DNA from: Gammaproteobacteria bacterium
Lineage (GTDB): Bacteria > Pseudomonadota > Gammaproteobacteria > Arenicellales > JAOTYS01
Length of the DNA stretch: 26,886 bases
NCBI GenBank assembly: GCA_029861795.1
Contig: JAOTYS010000015.1
Coordinates: 1-26,886 of the forward strand
Reading direction: 5' to 3'
The notes under the pieces were generated by a model. It saw only the letters and a list, made by a program, of their open reading frames with translations, was not told where the DNA came from and did not search any database. The position numbers and the translations under genes were made by a program. This document shows, one piece after another, positions 14,148 to 25,021 of the stretch; the stretch's first letter is position 1; each line of letters begins with the position of its first letter.

Positions 14148-15927
14148 GTGCCTTAGGCGGAATAGATTCTATCTCATCTGAGAAAGGTTCTAGATGCACC
14201 GGTCGGTAATCAATACGAGTGGCCCCCTGATCCGTTAGCCACACCAATGTGTGCTTAAGCCAATTCTCATCGTCGCGCTCAGTGAAGTCTTCGCGAGCAT
14301 GCCCACCGCGACTTTCGGTTCGGTTGTGTGCCGAGTGTATTGTCACTAGTGCCTGGCGTAACAAATTCTCGAGCTCCAGGGTTTCCACCAAATCGGAGTT
14401 CCATATAAGGGAGCGATCTGAAACACTGACATCTGCAAAAGACTCCCAGGTTCGCGCCAGTGAATTGATTCCGTCTTCAAGCACATCTCCATCGCGGAAG
14501 ACTGCGCAGTTATTCTGCATGATCTTTTGCATCTCCAGTCTGATCTCCGCGGTGGGACGACCTCCCGAGGCGTGACGCAGCCTGTCGAGGCGTGCAAGCG
14601 CGGCTTCACCCGCGTCTGGCCAAAGTGGCCTGTGCGGATTTCCGGATTTAATTGACTCGGCCACGCGATGTGCCGCTGCACGCCCGAACACCACCAGATC
14701 GAGCAATGAGTTAGAACCCAGACGATTGGCACCGTGGACAGAGACACAAGCTGCCTCCCCGATTGCCATCAGACCGGGTACTACGGCATCGGGGTCACCA
14801 TCTCTCAGAGTGACGACTTCTCCGTGGAAATTTGTAGGAATGCCTCCCATGTTGTAGTGGACCGTGGGCAGCACTGGAATCGGCTGTTTGGTCACATCCA
14901 CGCCGGAGAAAATCTTCGCGGTTTCGGAAATGCCGGGAAGACGTTCATGCAACACTTCCGGACCGAGATGCTCTAGGTGCAGGTTTATGTGGTCTTGTTC
15001 CGGGCCGACGCCGCGTCCGTCGCGTATCTCAATAGTCATGGAGCGACTTACGACATCTCGGGAAGCCAGATCTTTAGCATTGGGGGCATATCGTTCCATA
15101 AACCGTTCGCCACCGGCGTTGGTGAGATAACCCCCTTCACCTCGCGCACCCTCGGTGATTAAACATCCGGCGCCGTATATCCCAGTCGGGTGAAACTGAA
15201 CGAACTCCATATCTTGTAGCGGCAGTCCCGCCCCTAAAACCATAGCATTACCATCTCCGGTGCAAATGTGCGCTGAGGTGCACGAAAAATATGTTCGGCC
15301 GTAACCTCCGGTCGCCAACATCACACAATGTGCGCGGAAACGATGGATTGTGCCCTCCTCCAATGACCAGGCCATAACACCTCGACACGCACCCTCATCG
15401 TCCATGATCAAATCAAAGGCAAAATATTCGATAAAGAACTCCACGTCGTGCTTCAACGATTGTTGATACAAGGTGTGCAACATCGCATGGCCGGTCCGAT
15501 CTGCCGCTGCGCAGGTTCGCATCGCCAAGCCTTCGCCGAAGTGTGTGGTCATACCACCAAACGCACGCTGGTAAATGCGTCCATCCTCAGTACGTGAAAA
15601 CGGTACACCGAAATGTTCAAGCTCTGTTACGGCTGCGGGTGCTTCCCGACACATGTATTCGATAGCATCCTGATCACCCAGCCAATCCGAGCCCTTCACG
15701 GTGTCGTACATATGCCAGCGCCAATCGTCCTCGCTCATGTTGCCGAGCGCGGCACTGATTCCGCCTTGGGCGGCGACGGTGTGACTGCGTGTGGGAAAGA
15801 CTTTAGTAATACAGGCTGTGGACAATTTCGCCTGCGCAGCGCCGAAGGAAGCCCGCAGACCGGCGCCGCCGGCGCCAACCACCACCACATCATAGGTGTG
15901 GTCGACAATCTTATAGGCTTTCTGCAC
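14137..15927 (-). CDS. sdhA: Succinate dehydrogenase flavoprotein subunit SdhA
   Basis: SdhA oxidises succinate to fumarate with covalently bound FAD. The Rossmann loop is [13 protein letters not shown] (residues 14-26). The FAD-attachment His49 is in [14 protein letters not shown]. Further marks are [74 protein letters not shown] and [20 protein letters not shown]. The length is 596 residues (E. coli 588). Segments such as [17 protein letters not shown] and the [17 protein letters not shown] region follow the mitochondrial/alphaproteobacterial form rather than the E. coli one. The start is a GTG at 15927, six bases after the sdhD stop, with GGAG ten bases upstream. Confidence 0.98.
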   Translation of the reverse strand: MQKAYKIVDHTYDVVVVGAGGAGLRASFGAAQAKLSTACITKVFPTRSHTVAAQGGISAALGNMSEDDWRWHMYDTVKGSDWLGDQDAIEYMCREAPAAVTELEHFGVPFSRTEDGRIYQRAFGGMTTHFGEGLAMRTCAAADRTGHAMLHTLYQQSLKHDVEFFIEYFAFDLIMDDEGACRGVMAWSLEEGTIHRFRAHCVMLATGGYGRTYFSCTSAHICTGDGNAMVLGAGLPLQDMEFVQFHPTGIYGAGCLITEGARGEGGYLTNAGGERFMERYAPNAKDLASRDVVSRSMTIEIRDGRGVGPEQDHINLHLEHLGPEVLHERLPGISETAKIFSGVDVTKQPIPVLPTVHYNMGGIPTNFHGEVVTLRDGDPDAVVPGLMAIGEAACVSVHGANRLGSNSLLDLVVFGRAAAHRVAESIKSGNPHRPLWPDAGEAALARLDRLRHASGGRPTAEIRLEMQKIMQNNCAVFRDGDVLEDGINSLARTWESFADVSVSDRSLIWNSDLVETLELENLLRQALVTIHSAHNRTESRGGHAREDFTERDDENWLKHTLVWLTDQGATRIDYRPVHLEPFSDEIESIPPKARVY

Positions 15928-15933
15928 TAGGCG

Positions 15934-16314
15934 TTAGCTCCCCAATGCAATTCGCAAGATCGAGATAAACGCAATGACCGCGAGCAGCGTAGCGATAAAT
16001 TTGGTACCAATTATAGTGGCGAACTTGAACCACTCGGACTGCACGTAATCTTCCCAGACTACTTGCATACCGAGTTGTGTATGATAGAGGCCAACAGATA
16101 CAAATAAGATTAGCAGTGCGGAATTTAGTGGCGAACGCATCCAGGCGGCCACTTCGGCGTGATCTGCTCCTGTCAGTCTGGCAACACAGATTACCAGCCA
16201 AACAGTAAGTGGAACTAAGGCGAGTGCGGTCACGCGTTGCCACCACCAATGATTGACGCCTTCTTTCGCAGAGCCTAGGCCCTGCACTTGACTAAGCGGT
16301 GAACGTAAGCTCAT
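15934..16314 (-). CDS. sdhD: Succinate dehydrogenase membrane anchor SdhD
   Basis: This 126-residue hydrophobic anchor helps form the haem b and ubiquinone site. The N-terminal GLGSAKEGVNHWWWQRVTAL is characteristic of alphaproteobacterial-type SdhD. Three membrane helices are expected at about residues 28-48, 60-80 and 100-122. The second is followed by YHTQLGMQVVWEDYV with the likely haem-ligand histidine region. The ATG overlaps the sdhC stop as ATGA (four bases). Confidence 0.94.
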   Translation of the reverse strand: MSLRSPLSQVQGLGSAKEGVNHWWWQRVTALALVPLTVWLVICVARLTGADHAEVAAWMRSPLNSALLILFVSVGLYHTQLGMQVVWEDYVQSEWFKFATIIGTKFIATLLAVIAFISILRIALGS

Positions 16315-16706
16315 ACGTTATCTGCCATAGCATAACCGATTAGCCACGCGGACAGCGTTAGAACTAATGACGCCACAACCACTGCCCAGCCTGATATGTA
16401 TACAGTCCTCATCTCAAAACCCATTCCGATATCCCAAAACAAATGACGAATACCGTTACAAAGGTGATAGAACAGAGCGTAAGACCATCCCAGTAATAAC
16501 AATTTACCAATCACAGAACCAAAGAAAGAACGGATTGTGTTATAGGCATCAGGGCCACTTGCAATGGCCATAATCCAGTACACCAGCATCACTGTCCCCA
16601 GGGCCAGGAATATACCGGTGGCTCGATGGGTAATAGATAGTACAGAGGTAAGCTGTGGCTTGTAGATCTGTAGGTGTGGAGAGATAGGCCGAGTTCGGAT
16701 GGCCAT
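16311..16706 (-). CDS. sdhC: Succinate dehydrogenase cytochrome b556 subunit SdhC
   Basis: SdhC is the large haem b anchor of complex II. The N-terminus MAIRTRPISPHLQIYKPQLT followed by SVLSITHRATG is the family signature and sets the start at the ATG at 16706 (131 residues). The longer frame from a TTG at 16733 adds nine unconserved residues. Three membrane helices are seen at about 27-50, 64-86 and 106-128. The haem-ligand region is FYHLCNGIRHLFWDIG. It overlaps sdhD by four bases. An SDHAF4-like gene ends 65 bases upstream on the same strand. Confidence 0.95.
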   Translation of the reverse strand: MAIRTRPISPHLQIYKPQLTSVLSITHRATGIFLALGTVMLVYWIMAIASGPDAYNTIRSFFGSVIGKLLLLGWSYALFYHLCNGIRHLFWDIGMGFEMRTVYISGWAVVVASLVLTLSAWLIGYAMADNV

Positions 16707-16771
16707 AAAAACACTACGCCCTTTGCATGACAAGCAGGGTTACGGAATTTGGCGCATTTGGCGTCCGCCTT

Positions 16772-16993
16772 TCAAAAATCGGTACAGCGACCATTACGCT
16801 CCCAATCTCCATAGCGAGTAGGTTCTGGCCCTTTCGGCCCTCCAATTTCCTTCTTATTTGTCGGTTGAGCGAACCCCGGTTTAGACGCGTCTACGCACTG
16901 TCGCCATTCTGCACGTTCGGTCTTAGGGCGCTGTTTGCAATCATTCATCGGGCATTCATCGTTGATGTTTGTGACACAATATTCCAGTAACAT
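16772..16993 (-). CDS. DUF1674 / SDHAF4-like succinate dehydrogenase assembly factor
   Basis: This small protein ends with [20 protein letters not shown] then NGRCTDF, the DUF1674 signature shared with mitochondrial SDHAF4 (Sdh8). SDHAF4 binds flavinylated SdhA, limits its auto-oxidation and promotes joining to SdhB. Only the last 25 or so residues are conserved; the N-terminal part is low in similarity and rich in charged residues and cysteine, as is common in this family. The start is uncertain: ATG 16993 gives 73 residues, ATG 16948 gives 58, and a TTG at 17008 gives 78; none has a good Shine-Dalgarno sequence. The gene lies 65 bases upstream of sdhC on the same strand, so it probably heads the sdh operon. 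Family identity is seen in the motif; the assembly role is inferred. Confidence 0.85.
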   Translation of the reverse strand: MLLEYCVTNINDECPMNDCKQRPKTERAEWRQCVDASKPGFAQPTNKKEIGGPKGPEPTRYGDWERNGRCTDF

Positions 16994-17094
16994 ACCCGTA
17001 GAAGTCAAGCCGTCTTACTGATGTGGTCTGTAGCATATTTGAGCTTAATAATTTTCGCTGATGGTGACATAGCCCATATGTCTAGAGACGCGCT

Positions 17095-17100
17095 ATTATA
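17095..17100 (-). promoter_or_regulatory. Candidate -10 box for the sdh operon
   Basis: On the minus strand a perfect TATAAT lies about 100 bases before the SDHAF4-like gene. No convincing -35 box is seen 16-18 bases upstream. The 173 bases between that gene and ygfZ must hold the divergent promoters. On the plus strand a weaker pair for ygfZ may be TTGTTA (17125-17130) and TATCCT (17147-17152). Confidence 0.3.
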
Positions 17101-17166
17101 GGTTTACGCAGCTACTCCCAGGTCTTGTTAGTTTATCGCGTTGATTTATCCTAGTCGCAAATATCG

Positions 17167-18219
17167 ATGAGAAAGGACTGGCAAGATTTACTGCGTGCGA
17201 CTGGCGCACATTTCCAGGGCAGTCAGGTCGCCCACTTCAATGACCCGGCTGGCGAGCGACAGGCCACCGCCACTAAAGATGTTATCTGTGTGCTCTCCCA
17301 TGAGACTCTGGTCACAGCCCATGGGCCTGATGCTGAACACTTTCTCCAGGCTCAGCTCACCAATGATGTCGGGGAGGTCTCCACAAAACGGTCTCAGCTT
17401 ACAGCCTATTTGAACCCTAAGGGTCGCATGCTAGGTATGTTTCGCCTTGTGCAGTATGGGAAGGACACTTTTGTCCTGAAAACGAGGTTGGAAATCCGTG
17501 ATGAGCTGTTAACACGCCTACAAACCTATGTGCTTAGATCCAAGGTTATGCTAAGCGCAGCAGACGACAGCATGGTGGCCCTTGGCGTTTCCGGGCCTGG
17601 TGTCGCGCGTCAATTGGAACAAGTATTTGGAGTGGTGCCGGATGCAACAGATGCCTGCCTGACCGCCGGCCACTTGACCTTAGTACGGGTCCGCGGCGCA
17701 ACAGTACCACGTTTTGAAATTCTTGGATGTTGTGAGAATGCGCTGGACGTTTGGCGGCGACTTGCCGACGCCACCCAGCCAGTGGGGGCGAGCTGTTGGG
17801 CGTGGCAGGACATACTTGCAGGCATCCCCTGTGTACTACCACAAACCATCGCTGAGTTCGTGCCGCAGATGGCCAATCTAGATCTGTTAGGTGGCGTAAG
17901 CTTTCAAAAAGGATGTTTTCCTGGCCAAGAGATCGTCGCTCGACTTCATTACCTCGGCAAATTAAAGCAACGCATGATCCTGGCGAGGGTAGAAAGTTAT
18001 TCCCCGGTGTCTGCCGGAGCACACATATATTCACCCGTGCGGGCCAATCAGAGCGTGGGTACGGTGGTGGACGCTCAACCGGGAGTCGAGGGCGACTACG
18101 ATCTGTTAGCGGTTGTCCAGCTTAGTAGCTACCACACTGGGGAATTATTTCTAGAGAGTCTGACTGGCCCGCGTCTCGTGCTAAGGCCGCTACCTTACAA
18201 CTGGGACCATTCTTGCTAG
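17167..18219 (+). CDS. ygfZ: Folate-binding Fe-S cluster repair protein YgfZ
   Basis: YgfZ is a tetrahydrofolate-binding protein of the GcvT-like/COG0354 family that supports maturation or repair of certain Fe-S enzymes; mitochondrial IBA57 is related. The diagnostic motif KGCFPGQEIVAR lies at residues 248-259 with the conserved Cys250. The glycine-cleavage-T-like fold is shown by LSHETLVTAHGPDAEHFLQA, QLTNDVGE, LTAYLNPKGRMLGMFRLV and VALGVSGPGVARQLE. The length is 350 residues (E. coli 326). It is divergent from the sdh operon and convergent with ftsB, with 29 bases between the stop codons. Its position beside sdhE, ygfX and sdh fits a cluster on flavin/Fe-S enzyme assembly. Confidence 0.95.
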   Translation: MRKDWQDLLRATGAHFQGSQVAHFNDPAGERQATATKDVICVLSHETLVTAHGPDAEHFLQAQLTNDVGEVSTKRSQLTAYLNPKGRMLGMFRLVQYGKDTFVLKTRLEIRDELLTRLQTYVLRSKVMLSAADDSMVALGVSGPGVARQLEQVFGVVPDATDACLTAGHLTLVRVRGATVPRFEILGCCENALDVWRRLADATQPVGASCWAWQDILAGIPCVLPQTIAEFVPQMANLDLLGGVSFQKGCFPGQEIVARLHYLGKLKQRMILARVESYSPVSAGAHIYSPVRANQSVGTVVDAQPGVEGDYDLLAVVQLSSYHTGELFLESLTGPRLVLRPLPYNWDHSC

Positions 18220-18248
18220 CGCCATGAGCTTAGTAGAAACGGTGCGGC

Positions 18249-18521
18249 TCACTCTTCAATGATTTGAAAGAATATTTCGTCCTTCTTGATCATCCCTAGA
18301 TCGGAGCGCGCGCGTTCCTCAATCGCATCCAGACCCGTTTTCAAATCCACCACCTCGGCCTGCAAGATTGTGTTGCGATGTTGTAGCCGTTGGTTTTCTT
18401 GTTTTGTTGCGGCAACCGTTTTCTGTAAACGCCAGAGCTCCACTAATCCCTTATCGCCCACCCAAAGCGTGTATTGAAGCTCGACGAAAAGGAACATTAG
18501 TCCAGCGAGCAGGATCTTCAT
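18249..18521 (-). CDS. ftsB: Cell division protein FtsB
   Basis: FtsB is a bitopic protein that joins FtsL and FtsQ and helps activate septal peptidoglycan synthesis. The 90-residue product has an N-terminal membrane helix (MKILLAGLMFLFVELQYTLW) and the family motif LQYTLWVGDKGL. A coiled coil follows with VAATKQENQRLQHRNTILQA and the C-terminal EERARSDLGMIKKDEIFFQI. The start at the ATG at 18521 is chosen because an upstream TTG (18563) adds only unconserved basic residues. The eno-ftsB order is standard in gammaproteobacteria, but the usual downstream ispD-ispF pair is replaced here by convergent ygfZ. Confidence 0.95.
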   Translation of the reverse strand: MKILLAGLMFLFVELQYTLWVGDKGLVELWRLQKTVAATKQENQRLQHRNTILQAEVVDLKTGLDAIEERARSDLGMIKKDEIFFQIIEE

Positions 18522-18651
18522 ATTGCTGCGGCCATATCTTTTTTTCTGATGATACCAAGACAACGGCTATACTGCACGCTGACCGTTTGAAAAAACTATA
18601 TTTTGGCGAAAAGTCGGAAGGAGTCATTCAGGCTAGGTAACCAGGTCGCCA

Positions 18652-19956
<1,305 letters not shown>

Positions 19957-19965
19957 TCAACCCAG

Positions 19966-22517
<2,552 letters not shown>

Positions 22518-22575
22518 TTACCAAAGCCGGCGTCTCGCTACAATAAATTTCGGCTTTTGCTTAAACCAGTGCAGG

Positions 22576-23964
22576 CTAAGCCGACAAGTGACCCAATGGT
22601 TCCACTCGGATAGATACCCCAGCCTCGGTTGGATTTGCCTGAAATGGGGCAAACACCGCTACGCGCGGCACTGCAGCGAGGCGTTCTCCGATGTATACCA
22701 GCGGAACCAAGCGACGTTCCCACGGCGGAATCCCAGCTGTCTGGTAGAGTTTTTTGAGGCTGTGGCGATGACACCGCAAGGGCAACTGCGCTCGCTCACC
22801 CCCGCGCCTCCAGCGCAGTGTCAGTATGCCGTCTGTGATATGTCGTTTCGCGATGTCGGAACCGCCGACTTCAGTCGCGACAAGCCGCAGGCCAGCGCCC
22901 ACAAGTTCCAAGGGCTGAGTCCAGTGCCATGCTACTTCGCCTTGCGGTTCGCCAGCCGCTAATTTGGCCATGGTGTATAACCCATCCCGGTACCGCCTTA
23001 CTTCTGTGCCGTTCCAAGCAATCAAGGCGTCACCCTGACCTTGGCTACAGCGACAGCGAGCGATGAGTTGATCGAGCCGACTACGCGATGGGACCGGAAA
23101 ACCCTGAGATCGGAGCCAGAACCGCAGCATATTACGGGTACGAGCCGGACTAAGCGCGTTTATACCAGAGACCGACAAAACCGCGTCGTTGCCAAACAGA
23201 TGTGGACACCCAAAGCGTAAACAACGCTTCATGTCCGCCTCGGCGACGCCATCAAGGATTTGCTTTGCGTCGCCCATATGTTGTGTTACCCGCTGCAGTA
23301 CGGTTGGCAGCTGTGGCCAGCGCATCCGCAATTTCGGGATTACTTGGTGCCGTAAGTAGTTACGATCCAGACCAATGTCCTCGTTAGTTGGATCCTCTAT
23401 CCAGCGCAGCCCCACTGTCTCAGCATAATGGTGCAATGCGCCGCGATCAAAGCCTAGCAGCGGCCGCATAAGCAACCCTGTGCCTAGCGGTCGAGTTACA
23501 GGCATGCCCACAAGACCATTGATACCGCTGCCTCGAAGCAACTGCAGTAACAGTGTCTCCGCCTGGTCGTCGCGGTGGTGGGCCGTCGCCAATGGGCATG
23601 CTGCCGTCACCTGGCTGGAGAACCATGCGTAACGTGCTCGGCGCGCTTGTTGTTCAGCACTCTGACCGGGCGCGAGAGAGACGTTAAGACGTTCCACCTG
23701 ACAAGGCACCTTGTAGCCCTCACATATCCGACGACAATGCTCCTCCCAGTCAAGGGATTCAGCGACCAGCATGTGATTAGCATGTAACGCGGATACTGAT
23801 ACCAAACCGCGTTCACGCAAGCTTACCAATGCATGGAGCAACACATGGGAGTCCAAACCGCCGCTAAACGCCACTTGCACATGACAACCTCGACCCAGCT
23901 CGATCTGGTCAAACAATACTGATTGGAGAGATTCGGCGCTAAATGTCCGGCCGGCCTGCGCCAC
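22576..23964 (-). CDS. tilS: tRNA(Ile)-lysidine synthase TilS
   Basis: TilS converts cytidine 34 of the tRNA-Ile with CAU anticodon to lysidine, allowing AUA decoding. The PP-loop ATPase motif SGGLDS is at residues 34-39, followed by LLHALVSLRERG, LHANHML, EQQARRARYAWF, ATAHHRDDQAETLLLQLLRG and the family segment RNYLRHQVIPKL. The C-terminal TilS domain includes LTLRWRRGGERAQLP, HSLKKLYQTAGIPPWERR and LVPLVYIGERLAAV. The length is 462 residues (E. coli 432). The start is a GTG at 23964 with AGGGA eight bases upstream, 11 bases after the accA stop. accA-tilS is a common gammaproteobacterial pair. Confidence 0.96.
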   Translation of the reverse strand: MAQAGRTFSAESLQSVLFDQIELGRGCHVQVAFSGGLDSHVLLHALVSLRERGLVSVSALHANHMLVAESLDWEEHCRRICEGYKVPCQVERLNVSLAPGQSAEQQARRARYAWFSSQVTAACPLATAHHRDDQAETLLLQLLRGSGINGLVGMPVTRPLGTGLLMRPLLGFDRGALHHYAETVGLRWIEDPTNEDIGLDRNYLRHQVIPKLRMRWPQLPTVLQRVTQHMGDAKQILDGVAEADMKRCLRFGCPHLFGNDAVLSVSGINALSPARTRNMLRFWLRSQGFPVPSRSRLDQLIARCRCSQGQGDALIAWNGTEVRRYRDGLYTMAKLAAGEPQGEVAWHWTQPLELVGAGLRLVATEVGGSDIAKRHITDGILTLRWRRGGERAQLPLRCHRHSLKKLYQTAGIPPWERRLVPLVYIGERLAAVPRVAVFAPFQANPTEAGVSIRVEPLGHLSA

Positions 23965-23975
23965 CCGTTACATCC

Positions 23976-24932
23976 CTAAGTATCGAATTTGCCGTAACTC
24001 ATCAATCGCTCGTGACGTTGAGCGACAAGATCGCGAACAGGAAGCTCCTGCAACTCCCTTAAATGAACGAGTAACGCCTGTTTGAGGTCTTGAGCCATGG
24101 AATCCACATCGCGATGCGCGCCACCTAGAGGTTCGCGCACCACGGCATCGATCAGCCCGTACTCCTTCAAGCTCGTCGTAGTCATACGCATGGCCGCGGC
24201 AGCATCCGCTGCCCTTTCGGCGCTTTTCCACAAGATCGACGCGCATCCTTCCGGTGAGATCACAGAATAGGTGGCGTATTCCAACATCAGCAACCGGTCA
24301 CACACTCCGATCGCCAGCGCTCCGCCAGAACCCCCTTCACCGATAACCGTGCTGACGATCGGCGTTTGTAGGCTTGCCATCAATGCAAGACAACCTGCAA
24401 TCGCCTCGCTTTGTCCGCGTTCTTCTGCATCCACACCCGGGTAGGCACCTGGTGTGTCGATAAAGGTAATCACCGGCAGCGAGAATTTTTCAGCCAACCG
24501 AAAGAGCCTTTGTGCCTTGCGATACCCTTCCGGGTTTGGCATGCCAAAGTTACGGTATACCTTCTGACCGGTATCACGCCCCTTATGATGGCCGATGACG
24601 ACAACGGCTATACCGTCAAGGCGTGCCAAGCCGCCCACGATAGCGTGGTCGTCCGCAAACGTCCTGTCGCCATGTAACTCGGTGAAATCGGTGCAAATCC
24701 GATCCACGTAGTCCGTCACATAAGGTCGAAGCGGATGTCTTGCGAGTTGGGCGATCTGCCAAGGCGTCAAAGATGTGAATATTGTTTCGGTAAGTTTTCG
24801 ACTCTTCTTCTGCAATCGCGCAATCTCATCACCAATATTGATATCGTCATTGGCGATGACGTGCCGAAGTTCTTCGATCTTCGCCTCGAGATCGGCGACA
24901 GGCTGTTCAAAGTCTAGAAAGTTTAGATTCAC
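23976..24932 (-). CDS. accA: Acetyl-CoA carboxylase carboxyltransferase subunit alpha
   Basis: AccA with AccD transfers carboxyl from carboxybiotin to acetyl-CoA, giving malonyl-CoA for fatty acids. The N-terminus [20 protein letters not shown] is the family hallmark and fixes the GTG at 24932 as the start. The carboxyltransferase core includes [77 protein letters not shown] and [15 protein letters not shown]. The length is 318 residues (E. coli 319). No Shine-Dalgarno sequence is obvious. It lies 89 bases after dnaE; in that gap TATAGT (24973-24968, minus strand) may be a -10 box and a weak mismatched hairpin plus T-run is seen. Confidence 0.97.
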   Translation of the reverse strand: MNLNFLDFEQPVADLEAKIEELRHVIANDDINIGDEIARLQKKSRKLTETIFTSLTPWQIAQLARHPLRPYVTDYVDRICTDFTELHGDRTFADDHAIVGGLARLDGIAVVVIGHHKGRDTGQKVYRNFGMPNPEGYRKAQRLFRLAEKFSLPVITFIDTPGAYPGVDAEERGQSEAIAGCLALMASLQTPIVSTVIGEGGSGGALAIGVCDRLLMLEYATYSVISPEGCASILWKSAERAADAAAAMRMTTTSLKEYGLIDAVVREPLGGAHRDVDSMAQDLKQALLVHLRELQELPVRDLVAQRHERLMSYGKFDT

Positions 24933-24974
24933 GAAAGTCGCAACTGGAAGTTAGAAGAAGCCACGTACTATAGC

Positions 24975-25000
24975 AAAAAAGCTCAGCGTGTTTTCATGCT
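24975..25000 (-). terminator. Weak candidate terminator after dnaE
   Basis: On the minus strand AGCATG, loop AAAA, CACGCT forms a stem with one mismatch (25000-24985), then GAGC and six T residues (24980-24975). The stem is short and imperfect, so dnaE and accA could still be cotranscribed. Confidence 0.3.
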
Positions 25001-25021
25001 TTGCAGTAGCCGTTAATTCCG

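Noticed and set aside
17546..18034. A 162-residue minus-strand open frame
   Set aside because: It is antisense to ygfZ, including the KGCFPGQEIVAR motif, and has no recognisable motif.
18522..18651. A terminator or small RNA between eno and ftsB, suggested by T-runs
   Set aside because: The T-runs are not preceded by a stem, and no small open frame or RNA fold was convincing.
23968..24246. A 92-residue minus-strand open frame
   Set aside because: It is an alternative frame inside accA, rich in serine and arginine, with no support.
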